Source of the DNA: Azospirillum brasilense | Lineage (GTDB): Bacteria > Pseudomonadota > Alphaproteobacteria > Azospirillales > Azospirillaceae | Length of the DNA: 64,000 nt | Reading direction: 5' to 3' | NCBI RefSeq assembly: GCF_003349955.1 | Contig: NZ_QLKQ01000023.1 | Coordinates: forward strand, 1 to 64,000 | In this document: positions 29,360-38,365 of the stretch, in pieces | How the letters are laid out: each line of letters opens with the position of its first letter | How positions within the stretch are numbered: the first letter of the stretch is position 1 | Position numbers and translations under genes: made by a program | Notes under the pieces: generated by a model | The model's database searches: none | Told to the model about the DNA's origin: nothing | Seen by the model: only the letters and a program-made list of their open reading frames with translations

Positions 29360-31003
29360 CTACAGGGCTGGGACGCGGGCGGCCCCCCGCTTGACCGCGT
29401 ACATCGCCTGATCGGCGTGGACGATGAGTTGCTGTGCATCCCGCCCGTCCTCAGGGTAGACGGCGACACCGATGGACAAGGCGAGCGGAAGCCGCAGGCC
29501 GTCGACGAGGATGGGCTCCTCCAGCGCCGCCTGGCATTTGTCGGCCACCGTGTCCGCCCCGGCGCGGGTCACATCCACTTCCAGGACGATGGCGAACTCG
29601 TCGCCGCCGATGCGGGCGATCAGGTCGGACTTGCGCAGCAGGCCGGACAGGCGCCGCGCCACCACGCGCAGCACCTCGTCGCCCCGGCTGTGGCCGTGGG
29701 TGTCGTTGATCGGCTTGAAGCCGTCGAGGTCGATGTAGAGCAGGGCGAACAGGGAGCCGGCGCGCTCCGCCCGGTCGATGGCCTGTTGCAGACGGTCGTG
29801 GAACATGGTGCGGTTCGGCAGGCCGGTCAGCGCGTCGTGATGGGCCATGTGGGCCATCCGCGCCTCGCTCGCCCGCAGGGCGGCCTCCTGCTCCCGCAGC
29901 TTGCCCAGCAGATAGTTGAAGCCGTGCACCAACTCCCCGACCTCGTCCATGCGGCGGACCGGCAGCGGCGCCAGCTCGACATGCCCATCGGCCATCTGGT
30001 GCATCCGCCGCGCCGCCTCGGTCAGCGGGCGGAAGAAGCGGCGCATGCCGATGAACAGCACGGTCGCGGCGAAGGTGGCGATCATCAGGCTGTTGGTGGC
30101 GATGAAGGCCTGGAGGTCGCGCACCCCTTCGAAGGCCTCCGCCGTGGGCAGCCGGGCGACCAGGAACCAGCCCGCCGTCGGGACCTCGGCGATGGCGGAC
30201 AATTCCTCCACCCCCGCCGCGTTGACGGTGACGCCGGTGCCGCGGTAACCGGCCATGGCCCGGTCGTGTAGCGGGTTCACCCCCTCCGGCGGGGTCGCGG
30301 TCAGGATCATCCCGTGGTCGCTGGCCGACACGAACAGCCTGTCGCGGGGGGACACCAGGAGGAAGCCGCCGCTGCGCCCGATGCGGTTTCCCTGCACCAG
30401 ATTGAGGAAGCCGGGCGACGAGAGAGCCGTGGCGCCGCTCAGGACCGCGACCGGGCGGCCGGCGGCGTCGGTGACGGCCATCGCCATGACCATCATCGGC
30501 TCGCCGTCGAGGGAGGAGCGGGCGGGCCGCCCGATCACCGGTTCACGGGATGCCAGCGCCGCCTGGAACCAATCGCGGCTTGAGACGTCGAAATCCGGCG
30601 ACCGGTGCCGTTCCGGATAATCGGCGATGACCTCGTGGCCGTCGGGCCGGACGACCATCAGCCCGCGCGAGAACAAAGGCGCGATGTCCTGATGCCGTTT
30701 CAGCCAGTCGCGCAGGGCCGTGGGATCGTCGAGGGCTGCCAATGGCAGGCTTCCGGTGGCGCGGCGCAGGAGATCGAGCCGCGCCTTGATCTTCTCGTCG
30801 ATGTCGTGGGCGACGTAGGACGCCGTCGATTGCTGCTGGGACGAGGTCAGGTTGTTGATCTTGTCCTCCAAGAAGGATGACAGGACCCAGATGCGCGCGC
30901 AGGCGCCGACGAAGACCAAGACTAGTCCAAACAGCATAAGACGGACGATGATGCTGCGGCTCTGCCGGCGCAGTTCATCGGCCACGGCGACGAGCATCCG
31001 CAA
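29360..31003 (-). CDS. Membrane diguanylate cyclase with periplasmic Cache-type sensor
   Basis: A 547-residue protein. A first membrane helix (about residues 20-42) and a second (about residues 307-328) bracket a periplasmic region that looks like a double Cache sensor (SRDWFQAAL, PVIGRP). A HAMP-like linker follows (RRFFRPLTEAARRMHQMADG), then a GGDEF domain. The active site is RIGGDEFAIVL near residue 465, with an inhibitory RxxD site (RKSD) five residues before it, so product inhibition by c-di-GMP is expected. The protein should make c-di-GMP from two GTP in response to an external ligand. It converges on the feo operon, ending 11 nt after it. Confidence 0.92.
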   Translation of the reverse strand: MRMLVAVADELRRQSRSIIVRLMLFGLVLVFVGACARIWVLSSFLEDKINNLTSSQQQSTASYVAHDIDEKIKARLDLLRRATGSLPLAALDDPTALRDWLKRHQDIAPLFSRGLMVVRPDGHEVIADYPERHRSPDFDVSSRDWFQAALASREPVIGRPARSSLDGEPMMVMAMAVTDAAGRPVAVLSGATALSSPGFLNLVQGNRIGRSGGFLLVSPRDRLFVSASDHGMILTATPPEGVNPLHDRAMAGYRGTGVTVNAAGVEELSAIAEVPTAGWFLVARLPTAEAFEGVRDLQAFIATNSLMIATFAATVLFIGMRRFFRPLTEAARRMHQMADGHVELAPLPVRRMDEVGELVHGFNYLLGKLREQEAALRASEARMAHMAHHDALTGLPNRTMFHDRLQQAIDRAERAGSLFALLYIDLDGFKPINDTHGHSRGDEVLRVVARRLSGLLRKSDLIARIGGDEFAIVLEVDVTRAGADTVADKCQAALEEPILVDGLRLPLALSIGVAVYPEDGRDAQQLIVHADQAMYAVKRGAARVPAL

Positions 31004-31480
31004 GCTCTACTCCTCCAAGAAACCGTGAGCTTATTTCCCAGATGGATAGGCTTTGTGCCCACCGTCAGCCGACAATAAACGATGCTGCGCCGCTTCGGAA
31101 GACGCAAAGGACAGCAAATCCTCATGAATGGCACCGGAACTGATTGAAAAAACGAAACATTTCCACTGTCGGGCGAGAAATGTCCGCAAGGGCTCGCGTT
31201 TCTTCCGGGTCGGTGAGGCGCTCCATGCGGATGTCGGCATTTCCAAGGAAACCTTCCCGTGTGGTCGGGATGGGGGCCGCGGGCAGCCGTGGCTCGGACC
31301 CGCTGCACGGGCCGCCCGCCGATGCATCCGGTCCACCGATACCTCCGTATAGTATCCAGGCCGGCCGACCTCCGGCAAAGTTGTGAGGAAGACAACGGTC
31401 CGCGCCATCCATGGAGCGGCCCTCGTCCGTCTGGCCGATCCCGTCGCGGATCTGTCGCGCGTCCAAAAAAGGAGGGGGTT
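31004..31480. other. Long intergenic region before the hydrolase gene
   Basis: These 477 bp separate the diguanylate cyclase from the divergent hydrolase gene. They hold the ATACCTCCGTATA motif at 31339-31351. A minus-strand frame around 31122-31270 reads like protein for about 40 residues ([20 protein letters not shown]), but has no good start, so I do not call a gene. Otherwise I see nothing. Confidence 0.4.
31339..31351 (+). promoter_or_regulatory. Candidate response-regulator operator, hydrolase side
   Basis: ATACCTCCGTATA, 130 bp before the start of the hydrolase gene. The same pattern (ATACCTTGGTATA, reverse strand) lies 131 bp before the first gene of the operon at 34867. Both are followed by a GGCCGGC block in the direction of the genes. 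The kinase/regulator pair encoded between them is the obvious candidate to bind both. Confidence 0.55.
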
Positions 31481-32305
31481 TTGAGCACGATTTCCACCAA
31501 GGACGGCACCCGCATCTTCTACAAGGACTGGGGCAGCGGGCAGCCGGTGGTGTTCTCGCACGGCTGGCCGCTCAGCGCCGACGCCTGGGACGGGCAGATG
31601 CTGTTCTTCGGCCAGCAGGGCTACCGGGTCATCGCGCACGACCGGCGCAGCCACGGCCGGTCGGACCAGACCTGGACCGGCAACCACATGGACCAGTATG
31701 CCGACGATCTGGCGGAACTGCTCGACGCGCTCGACGTGCGCGACGCGGTGATGGTCGGCCATTCCACCGGCGGCGGCGAGGTTGCCCGCTACATCGGGCG
31801 CCACGGCACCGGGCGCGTCGCCAAGGCCGTGCTGGTCGGGGCGGTGCCGCCGATCATGCTGAAGACCGCGGCCAACCCCGGCGGCCTGCCGATGGAGGTC
31901 TTCGACGGCATCCGCAAGGGCACCTACGACGACCGCTCGCAATTCTTTCTCGACCTGACCATGCCCTTTTACGGCTTCAACCGCGACGGCGCCAAGGTGT
32001 CGGAGGGGCTGCGGCACTCCTTCTGGCTGCAGGGCATGATGGCCGGGATCAAGGGCGCCTACGACTGCATCCAGCAATTCTCGGAAAGCGACTTCACCGA
32101 GGATTTGAAGAAGATGGCGATCCCGACGCTGCTCATCCACGGTGACGACGACCAGATCGTGCCCATCGACGCGTCGGCCCGCCGCGCCGTGGAGATTGCG
32201 CCGCAGGCGACGCTCACGGTCTACGAGGGGGCGCCGCACGGCCTGACGGCCACCCACCAGGACCGCTTCAACGCCGATGTGCTCGCCTTCATCAAGGGGG
32301 CGTAG
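31481..32305 (+). CDS. Alpha/beta hydrolase, non-haem chloroperoxidase type
   Basis: A 274-residue hydrolase. Conserved features are an oxyanion region in [27 protein letters not shown], the nucleophile elbow GHSTGGGE, the acid in HGDDDQIVP and the catalytic His in GAPHGLT. This is the cofactor-free haloperoxidase/esterase family, which forms peracids or hydrolyses esters. The start is TTG at 31481, supported by AAAGGAGG about 6 nt upstream and the lack of any in-frame ATG giving the conserved N-terminus ([17 protein letters not shown]). It converges with the response-regulator gene and shares an upstream motif with the 34867 operon. Confidence 0.9.
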   Translation: MSTISTKDGTRIFYKDWGSGQPVVFSHGWPLSADAWDGQMLFFGQQGYRVIAHDRRSHGRSDQTWTGNHMDQYADDLAELLDALDVRDAVMVGHSTGGGEVARYIGRHGTGRVAKAVLVGAVPPIMLKTAANPGGLPMEVFDGIRKGTYDDRSQFFLDLTMPFYGFNRDGAKVSEGLRHSFWLQGMMAGIKGAYDCIQQFSESDFTEDLKKMAIPTLLIHGDDDQIVPIDASARRAVEIAPQATLTVYEGAPHGLTATHQDRFNADVLAFIKGA

Positions 32306-32316
32306 GCAAGGACCGG

Positions 32317-32988
32317 TCAGGCGTCGCCGGCGAGGGTCACCTTGTCGGCGATGCGCACCAGATCGGGCAGGGACCGCGCCTGCATCTTGCGCATCACGCT
32401 GGCGCGGTGGACCTTCACGGTGATCTCGCTGAGCTGCAGCTCGGCGGCGATCTGCTTGTTGAGCTGCCCGGCGGCGACGAGTTGCATCACCTCCCGCTCG
32501 CGCGGGGTCAGGCTGCGGAAGCGCTCGCGCAGGTCGCACAGCGCGTCCAGGGCGCGGCGGCGGTCGCGGTCGCGCTCGATGCCGGTGTGGACGGCGTCGA
32601 TCAGGTCCTGGTCGCGGAAGGGCTTGGCCAGAAACTCGACGGCCCCGGCCTTCATCGCCGTCACCGACATGGGAATGTCGCCGTGACCGGTGATGAAGAC
32701 GACCGGCAGACGGATGTCGGTCCCGCTCAGCTCGCGCTGGAACTCCAGCCCGCTCTGGCCGGGCAGGCGGACGTCGAGCACGAGGCAGCCGGGCGCGTCG
32801 GGCAGGCGCTGCTGCAGGAACTCCTGCGCCGAGGCGAAGGGCAGGGCGGTCAGCCCGACCGAGCGCAGCAGGCTGACCAGCGACTCCCGGATGGACGGAT
32901 CGTCGTCGATGATGGCGACGAAGGGCGATTCCACGGCCATGGCGGACCGGTCGGAAGGGGGGCGGTCGGACATGGACCGGTCGCTCAT
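32317..32988 (-). CDS. FixJ-type response regulator
   Basis: A 223-residue protein. The receiver domain has VAIIDDDPSIRESL (acidic pocket), LVLDVRLPGQSGLE (phospho-acceptor Asp) and AKPF (switch Lys). A LuxR/FixJ-type HTH follows: LTPREREVMQLVAAGQLNKQIA and ITVKVHRASVMRKM. ATG 32988 overlaps the kinase stop as ATGA; an internal ATG at 32937 (MAVESPF) may be the true start, because the first 16 residues repeat MSDR units and are not conserved. It should be phosphorylated by the MASE4 kinase and regulate the flanking genes. Confidence 0.92.
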   Translation of the reverse strand: MSDRSMSDRPPSDRSAMAVESPFVAIIDDDPSIRESLVSLLRSVGLTALPFASAQEFLQQRLPDAPGCLVLDVRLPGQSGLEFQRELSGTDIRLPVVFITGHGDIPMSVTAMKAGAVEFLAKPFRDQDLIDAVHTGIERDRDRRRALDALCDLRERFRSLTPREREVMQLVAAGQLNKQIAAELQLSEITVKVHRASVMRKMQARSLPDLVRIADKVTLAGDA

Positions 32989-34616
32989 GGTGTCCGCTCC
33001 AGCGCCGCTCCGGCCTCCGGCCGCTCCGGCTCGTCGTCGGCGGGCAGGGTGAAGCGGAAGACGGCGCCGTGGGGCTGGTTGGCGGCCACCCACAACCGGC
33101 CGCCATGGGCCTCCACGATCGACTGGCAGATGGTCAGGCCCATGCCGATCCCATGCTCCTTGGTGGTGAAGAAAGGTTCGAACAGTCGCTCCTCCTGGGC
33201 CGGTTGCAGGCCGGTGCCGGTGTCCTCCACCGACACGATGACGTCGGTGAGCCCGCGGCGGCGCGAGCGGATGCTCAGAACGCGCGGACGGTCGGTGACC
33301 GCGGCCATGGCGTCGTCGGCGTTGGCGATCAGGTTCAGCAGCACCTGTTCGAGCTGCACGGCGCTGCCGTTGACCGCCGGCAGGCGCTGCTGAAGGTCGG
33401 TGCGCACGGCGATGCGGTTCAGGCGGCGCTCGCCCTCCGTGCGGTCGAGCGCGCTGCGGATCACGCCGTTGATGTCCATCCGGCTGCGCTGGGGCGGCGC
33501 CTTGCGGAAGGAATCGCGGATGCAGGCGATCACCCGCGCGGCGCGGTGCCCGTCGTCGGAAATCCGCTTCAGCGCCGCCCGCACCTCATCCAGATCGGGC
33601 GACGGGCGGTCGAGCCAGCGCAGTCCGGCGCCCGCGTTGGTGACCATGCTCGCCAGCGGCTGGTTGACCTCGTGCGCGATGGAGGCGGAGAGCGCCTCCA
33701 GGCTGGCCAAGCGGGCGTCGCGCACCCGCCGCTCCGCCGCCACCGAACGGACCAGCCGCCCGTAGAGCGTCGTCATCTCGGCCAGCAGGACCAGCAGGAC
33801 GATGCTGGAGGCGGCCAGCCCGAAGACCCGTCCCGACCACCAGCCGGCGCTGAACCGCCCGCCGCTGATGAAGCTCAGCAGGCAGGTCTCGATGGCCCAG
33901 GCGGCCAGCACGACCATCAGCCACAGGTCCAGGACGGAGCGCCGCTGCCGCCACAGGACGGCCAGTGCGGCGGCGCAGAGCGCCAGCGCGGTCACCGGCA
34001 CGACCATCCACAGCGGCGTTTCCCGCAGGCTGTCGATCATCAGCCGCGGCAGAAGGGCCTCGTCGGCCAGCGCGAAGGCGGTGAGGCCCCCGGCGAGGAC
34101 CGCCGCCAGCGCCATGCCGCCGGCGATGGCGGGCAGGGCCGGGCGGTGCGCCTCGCGCGGCCCGGCCTCCGCGGCCTTGAGCAGCGCGTAGGCCAGGATG
34201 AACAGCGGCAGCCCGATGCGGCGCCCGGCGGCGACGATGGCGGTGCTCTGCAGGCTGGCGCCGAGCAGCCCGGTCGGCGCGAAGACCCCGGGAAAGGTCA
34301 GCGCCCAGGGGACGATCAGCAGCGCCGTCGTCAGATAGCCGGCGGCCAGCGCCAGCAGGGCCGGCGTGCGCTGCGTGGCGTAGAGCGCGAACAGCAGCAC
34401 GGCGGTCATCAGCTCGGTCAGCAGGACCGCGGTGGCGTAGGCGGGCAGCAGGACCGCCGTTCCGTCCAGCGTCAGGCGGGCGAATGGCGCCGCGACGGCC
34501 AGGGCGACCAGCAGCCCGGCCACGGTACCGACGGCCAGCCGCGTCTGACCCGCCCGTGGGGGCAGGGTCGCCAGAAGAAACCGTTGGTCTCCGGGGTCAT
34601 CGCTCGTGCGCATCAC
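32985..34616 (-). CDS. Sensor histidine kinase with MASE4-type membrane domain
   Basis: A 543-residue kinase. Residues about 25-280 form seven or eight membrane helices with the pattern of a MASE4 sensor (LLPAYATAVLLTELMTAVLL). The kinase core has the phospho-acceptor His in SIAHEVNQPLASMVTNA, an N box with LNLIANADDAM, a G1 box VEDTGTGLQP and GIGMGLTICQSIVEAHGG. The AHEVNQP type of H box is characteristic of kinases partnered with FixJ-type regulators. It is translationally coupled to the regulator gene. The signal sensed within the membrane is unknown. Confidence 0.93.
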   Translation of the reverse strand: MMRTSDDPGDQRFLLATLPPRAGQTRLAVGTVAGLLVALAVAAPFARLTLDGTAVLLPAYATAVLLTELMTAVLLFALYATQRTPALLALAAGYLTTALLIVPWALTFPGVFAPTGLLGASLQSTAIVAAGRRIGLPLFILAYALLKAAEAGPREAHRPALPAIAGGMALAAVLAGGLTAFALADEALLPRLMIDSLRETPLWMVVPVTALALCAAALAVLWRQRRSVLDLWLMVVLAAWAIETCLLSFISGGRFSAGWWSGRVFGLAASSIVLLVLLAEMTTLYGRLVRSVAAERRVRDARLASLEALSASIAHEVNQPLASMVTNAGAGLRWLDRPSPDLDEVRAALKRISDDGHRAARVIACIRDSFRKAPPQRSRMDINGVIRSALDRTEGERRLNRIAVRTDLQQRLPAVNGSAVQLEQVLLNLIANADDAMAAVTDRPRVLSIRSRRRGLTDVIVSVEDTGTGLQPAQEERLFEPFFTTKEHGIGMGLTICQSIVEAHGGRLWVAANQPHGAVFRFTLPADDEPERPEAGAALERTP

Positions 34617-34722
34617 CCTCGCCCGCCCGTCGGGTCACGTCCGCCTTCAACCCTCAAGCCCAGTCCTTTACCCCGTCCCTTTACCCTGACCGGCACCGGC
34701 GGCGAGCGGCGCCTTGGCCTGA

Positions 34723-34736
34723 TATACCAAGGTATA
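34723..34736 (-). promoter_or_regulatory. Candidate response-regulator operator, operon side
   Basis: TATACCAAGGTATA (plus strand), a near-perfect palindrome whose reverse complement contains ATACCTTGGTATA. It lies between the divergent kinase gene and the isochorismatase operon, 131 bp before ATG 34867, and matches the 31339 motif. An outer CCTTGG...CCAAGG inverted repeat overlaps it. Confidence 0.6.
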
Positions 34737-34866
34737 GGGCCGGCAAACGCAAGTTCAATGTCGCCGTCCTCCGTCCCTGACCGATGCTTCGACACACCGC
34801 CGGGCCACAGACTTCGCCAGAGGCAACGCCATTGGCACCGGCGCCAAAAACAACGGGGATAGAGAC

Positions 34867-35538
34867 ATGACCATCACCGCCACCGCGACTCCCGGCAAAC
34901 TGCTCGTATCGCCGAAGGACCACGCGCTGATCATGATCGACCATCAGTCGCAGATGGCCTTCGCGACCCATTCGATCGACGCCACGACGCTGCGCACCAA
35001 CACCGCGCTGGTCGCCCACGCCGCCGCCGGCTTCGGCGTCTCGACCATCCTGACCACCGTCGCGGAAAAGAGCTTCTCCGGCCCGATCTTCTCCGAGATC
35101 ACCGAGGCCTTCCCGGGGGCGGAGGTCACCGACCGCACCTCCATGAACACCTGGGAGGACGCGAACGTCATCAAGCGGGTGAACGGCCTGGGCAAGACCC
35201 GGCTGGTCTTCTGCGGCCTGTGGACCTCGGTCTGCATCGTCGGCCCGACCCTGTCGGCGCTGGACCAGGGCTTCGAGGTCTACGTCATCGCCGACGCCTG
35301 CGGCGACGTGTCGGTCGAGGCGCACCAGCGCGCCATGGACCGCATGGTCCAGGCCGGCGTCCGCCCGATGACCTCGCTCCAGTACATGCTGGAACTGCAG
35401 CGCGACTGGGCGCGCACCGAGACCTACGAGATGACCACTGGCATCGCCAAGAAGTACGGCGGCGCCTATGGCCTGGGCATCATCTACGCCAAGACGATGT
35501 TCGGCGCGTCGGAAGGCGGCCACAGCGCCGCCGCCTGA
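34867..35538 (+). CDS. Isochorismatase-family (YcaC-like) hydrolase
   Basis: A 223-residue cysteine hydrolase. The catalytic triad is visible: Asp in LIMIDHQ, Lys in TVAEKSF and Cys in GLWTSVCIVGP. The cis-peptide region before Cys is also typical. YcaC proteins form octamers and have unknown natural substrates; relatives hydrolyse amides or isochorismate-type bonds. First gene of a six-gene operon running to 41384. Genes annotated YcaC, XapX and amidohydrolase often travel together, which supports a shared catabolic or detoxifying task. Confidence 0.92.
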   Translation: MTITATATPGKLLVSPKDHALIMIDHQSQMAFATHSIDATTLRTNTALVAHAAAGFGVSTILTTVAEKSFSGPIFSEITEAFPGAEVTDRTSMNTWEDANVIKRVNGLGKTRLVFCGLWTSVCIVGPTLSALDQGFEVYVIADACGDVSVEAHQRAMDRMVQAGVRPMTSLQYMLELQRDWARTETYEMTTGIAKKYGGAYGLGIIYAKTMFGASEGGHSAAA

Positions 35539-35652
35539 CCAAGGGTATTGGCTTCGCGGCGCCGAAAGCTCCGCGCCGCGGCGGACCGGTTCCGACTCTC
35601 CCCGGGGCCGGTCCGCCTCTTCCCGCCCATCCGGACGAAGAACAGGCACGCC

Positions 35653-35949
35653 ATGATGCCTTACCTGCTTTCCCTCGGCGCCGGCATCCTGGTCGGCGTC
35701 CTCTACGCGTTGCTCGGCGTCCGCTCCCCCGCGCCGCCCACCATCGCCTTGATCGGCCTGCTCGGCATGCTGGTCGGCGAGCAGGCGGTGCCGGTGGTCA
35801 AGCGGCTGATCGCCGGGCAGCCGGTGCTGGCCTTCATCCAGAACGACTGCGCCCGCCACATCCTGGGGCCGCAGGCCGGCGCCGCCGCTCCTGATGCCGC
35901 GAGCCCGCCCGTCCCCGCCGCGGACGCACCCCCGCGGGGCCGGGCATGA
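35653..35949 (+). CDS. XapX-domain small membrane protein
   Basis: A 98-residue protein with two hydrophobic segments (YLLSLGAGILVGVLYALLGV and TIALIGLLGMLVGEQAVPV) separated by RSPAPP, the XapX domain pattern. A 30-residue Ala/Pro tail follows. Start is ATG 35653; the stop overlaps the amidohydrolase start as ATGA. Its function is unknown; in this operon it could help transport or anchor the pathway. Confidence 0.85.
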   Translation: MMPYLLSLGAGILVGVLYALLGVRSPAPPTIALIGLLGMLVGEQAVPVVKRLIAGQPVLAFIQNDCARHILGPQAGAAAPDAASPPVPAADAPPRGRA

Positions 35950-37907
35950 CCGGGACCGGTCGTCCCGGCATTGGCCGCCGGGGCGCCATCGCCGGAAGCG
36001 CCGCCGCCACTCTGCTCGCCTCGCCCCTGCTCACCCGCCTTGGGAATGCCGCCATGCCCTCTTCCGACCTTCTGATCGTCAACGCCAAGATCACCACGCT
36101 CGACCGCGCCAACCCGCAGGCCGACGCCGTGGCGATCCGCGACGGGCGCTTCCTCGCCGTGGGGCGGGAGGCCGAGGTGCGTGCCGCCGCATCTCCGGAC
36201 GCCACGGTGATCGACGCCAAGGGACGCCGCCTGATTCCCGGCCTGATCGACAGCCACATCCACGTCATCCGCGGCGGCCTGAACTACAACATGGAGCTGC
36301 GCTGGGACGGCGTGCCGACGCTGGCCGACGCCATGGCGATGCTGCGCGCCCAGGTGGCCCGCACCCCGGCCCCGCAATGGGTGCGCGTCGTCGGCGGCTT
36401 CACCGAGCACCAGTTCGCCGAGAAGCGCCTGCCGACGCTGGAGGAATTGAACGCCGCCGCCCCCGACACGCCGGTCTTCATCCTGCACCTGTACGACCGC
36501 GCGCTGCTGAACGCCGCGGCGCTGCGGGCGGTGGGCTATGGCAAGGACACGCCCAACCCGCCGGGCGGCGAGATCCAGCGCGACGCCGCGGGCAACCCGA
36601 CCGGCCTGCTGCTCGCCCTGCCCAACGCGATGATCCTCTACTCCACCCTCGCCAAGGGGCCGAAGCTGCCGGAGGAGTATCAGGTCAACTCCACCCGCCA
36701 CTTCATGCGGGAGCTGAACAGTCTGGGCGTCACCAGCGTGATCGACGCCGGGGGCGGCTTCCAGAACTACCCCGACGACTACGCGATCATCGAGAAACTG
36801 CACGCCGACGGCGAGATGACGCTGCGCATCGCCTACAACCTGTTCACCCAGAAGCCGAAGGAGGAGTTGCAGGACTTCGCCACCTGGTCGGACACGGTCA
36901 AGCCGGGCGACGGCGACGACCGCTACCGCCTGAACGGGGCGGGGGAGATGCTGGTCTATTCGGCCGCCGACTTCGAGGACTTCCGCGTCGCCCGCCCCGA
37001 GATGCCGCCCAACATGGAGACGGATCTGGAGCCGGTGGTCCGCCTGCTGGCCGAGCGGCGCTGGCCGTGGCGGCTGCACGCCACCTACGACGAGACCATC
37101 GGCCGGGCGCTCGACGTCTTCGAGAAGGTCAACCGGGACATCCCGCTGCAAGGGCTGAACTGGTTCTTCGACCACGCCGAGACGATCAGCGACCGCAACA
37201 TCGACCGCATCGCGGCGCTCGGCGGCGGCATCGCCGTGCAGCACCGCATGGCCTATCAGGGCGAGTATTTCGTGGAGCGCTACGGCGCCAAGGCCGCCGA
37301 GGCCACGCCGCCCATCGCGAAGATGATGGCCGCCGGCGTGCCGGTGGGCGCCGGGACGGACGCCACCCGCGTGGCGAGCTACAACCCCTGGGTCTCGCTG
37401 TCCTGGCTGGTCACCGGCAAGACGGTGGGCGGGCTGTCGCTCTACCCGATGGCCAACCGGCTGGACCGCGAGACGGCGCTGCGCCTGTGGACGGAGGCCA
37501 ACACCTGGTTCTCCAACGAGCAGGGCAAGAAGGGCCGGATCGAGGCCGGGCAGCTCGCCGACGCGGCGCTGCTCAGCGACGACTACATGGCGGTGGCGGA
37601 GGACCGCATCCCCCACATCCGCTCGGTCCTGACCCTGCTGGGCGGCGCCGTGGTGCATGGCGAGGGCGATTACGACACGCTCGCCCCGCCGCTGCCCAAG
37701 CCGATGCCCGACTGGTCGCCGGTCGCCACAGTCGGCGGCTATCACCGCGATCCCAAGACGGTGCAGCGGCAGGCGGCGGAGTGCGGCTGCCATTCCGGCT
37801 GCGCCGTGCACGGCCACGACCACGCGGCGGCGCTGGGCGCCGACGTGCCCTCGTCCGACGCGCGCAGCTTCTGGGGCGTGTTCGGCTGCGGCTGCTGGGC
37901 GGTCTGA
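35946..37907 (+). CDS. TAT-exported amidohydrolase with Cys/His-rich tail
   Basis: A 653-residue amidohydrolase-3 (LAF3/YtcJ-like) family enzyme. The N-terminus has a twin-arginine signal (GRRGAIAGSAAATLLASPLL). The metal-binding motif is GLIDSHIHVIRG, with later ligands in WRLHATYDE, FFDHAETIS and GAGTDATRV. These enzymes hydrolyse amide or formamide bonds in the periplasm with one or two metal ions. Unusually, the last 45 residues are rich in Cys and His: ECGCHSGCAVHGHDHA and FGCGCWAV. That tail may bind an extra metal. It overlaps XapX by 4 nt and is followed by DoxX. Confidence 0.9.
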   Translation: MTGTGRPGIGRRGAIAGSAAATLLASPLLTRLGNAAMPSSDLLIVNAKITTLDRANPQADAVAIRDGRFLAVGREAEVRAAASPDATVIDAKGRRLIPGLIDSHIHVIRGGLNYNMELRWDGVPTLADAMAMLRAQVARTPAPQWVRVVGGFTEHQFAEKRLPTLEELNAAAPDTPVFILHLYDRALLNAAALRAVGYGKDTPNPPGGEIQRDAAGNPTGLLLALPNAMILYSTLAKGPKLPEEYQVNSTRHFMRELNSLGVTSVIDAGGGFQNYPDDYAIIEKLHADGEMTLRIAYNLFTQKPKEELQDFATWSDTVKPGDGDDRYRLNGAGEMLVYSAADFEDFRVARPEMPPNMETDLEPVVRLLAERRWPWRLHATYDETIGRALDVFEKVNRDIPLQGLNWFFDHAETISDRNIDRIAALGGGIAVQHRMAYQGEYFVERYGAKAAEATPPIAKMMAAGVPVGAGTDATRVASYNPWVSLSWLVTGKTVGGLSLYPMANRLDRETALRLWTEANTWFSNEQGKKGRIEAGQLADAALLSDDYMAVAEDRIPHIRSVLTLLGGAVVHGEGDYDTLAPPLPKPMPDWSPVATVGGYHRDPKTVQRQAAECGCHSGCAVHGHDHAAALGADVPSSDARSFWGVFGCGCWAV

Positions 37908-37921
37908 GGGGGAGCGCAACG

Positions 37922-38365
37922 ATGGCCGACACCCTCTCCACGCGCAAGGACGCCGCCGCTGCGCCGATCGCCGCCCTGCTCGACTGGCCGGGGACCGCCT
38001 GGCTCGCCCGGCTCGCGCTGGCGGCGCCCTTCGTCGTCAGTGGGCTCGTCAAGCTGACGGACTTCAACGGCGCCGTGGCCGAGGCGGCGGGGCTGGGGCT
38101 CGGCCTGCCGGTCCTCGTCGCGGTGGCGGTGATCGTCACCCAGCTCGGCGGGTCGGCGCTGTTCCTGACGCGGCGCTGGTGCTGGCTCGGCGCCGGGATC
38201 CTCGCCGGCTTCACGGTGGTCGCCACGCTGCTCGCCCACGCCTTCTGGACCTTTGAGGGGCCGGACCGCGCGCGGCAGACCGCCACCTTTCTGGAGCATC
38301 TGGCCATCGTCGGCGGCTTCGCAGCCGCCGCGGTGCTGACCCACCGCCGAGGAGGGCGCGCATGA
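37922..38365 (+). CDS. DoxX-family membrane protein
   Basis: A 147-residue protein with four predicted membrane helices. LARLALAAPFVVSGLVKLTDF is the standard DoxX start (R-x-x-L-A-x-x-F-x-x-S-G-x-x-K), and the last helix includes HLAIVGGFAAAAVL. DoxX proteins are quinone-linked redox or thiol-stress partners in several bacteria. Start is ATG 37922, 14 nt after the amidohydrolase stop; the stop overlaps the MFS start as ATGA. Confidence 0.88.
   Translation: MADTLSTRKDAAAAPIAALLDWPGTAWLARLALAAPFVVSGLVKLTDFNGAVAEAAGLGLGLPVLVAVAVIVTQLGGSALFLTRRWCWLGAGILAGFTVVATLLAHAFWTFEGPDRARQTATFLEHLAIVGGFAAAAVLTHRRGGRA

Noticed and set aside
31122..31466. A 114-codon minus-strand frame before the hydrolase gene.
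   Set aside because: No ribosome-binding site, mixed composition, and it overlaps the promoter region with the shared motif.
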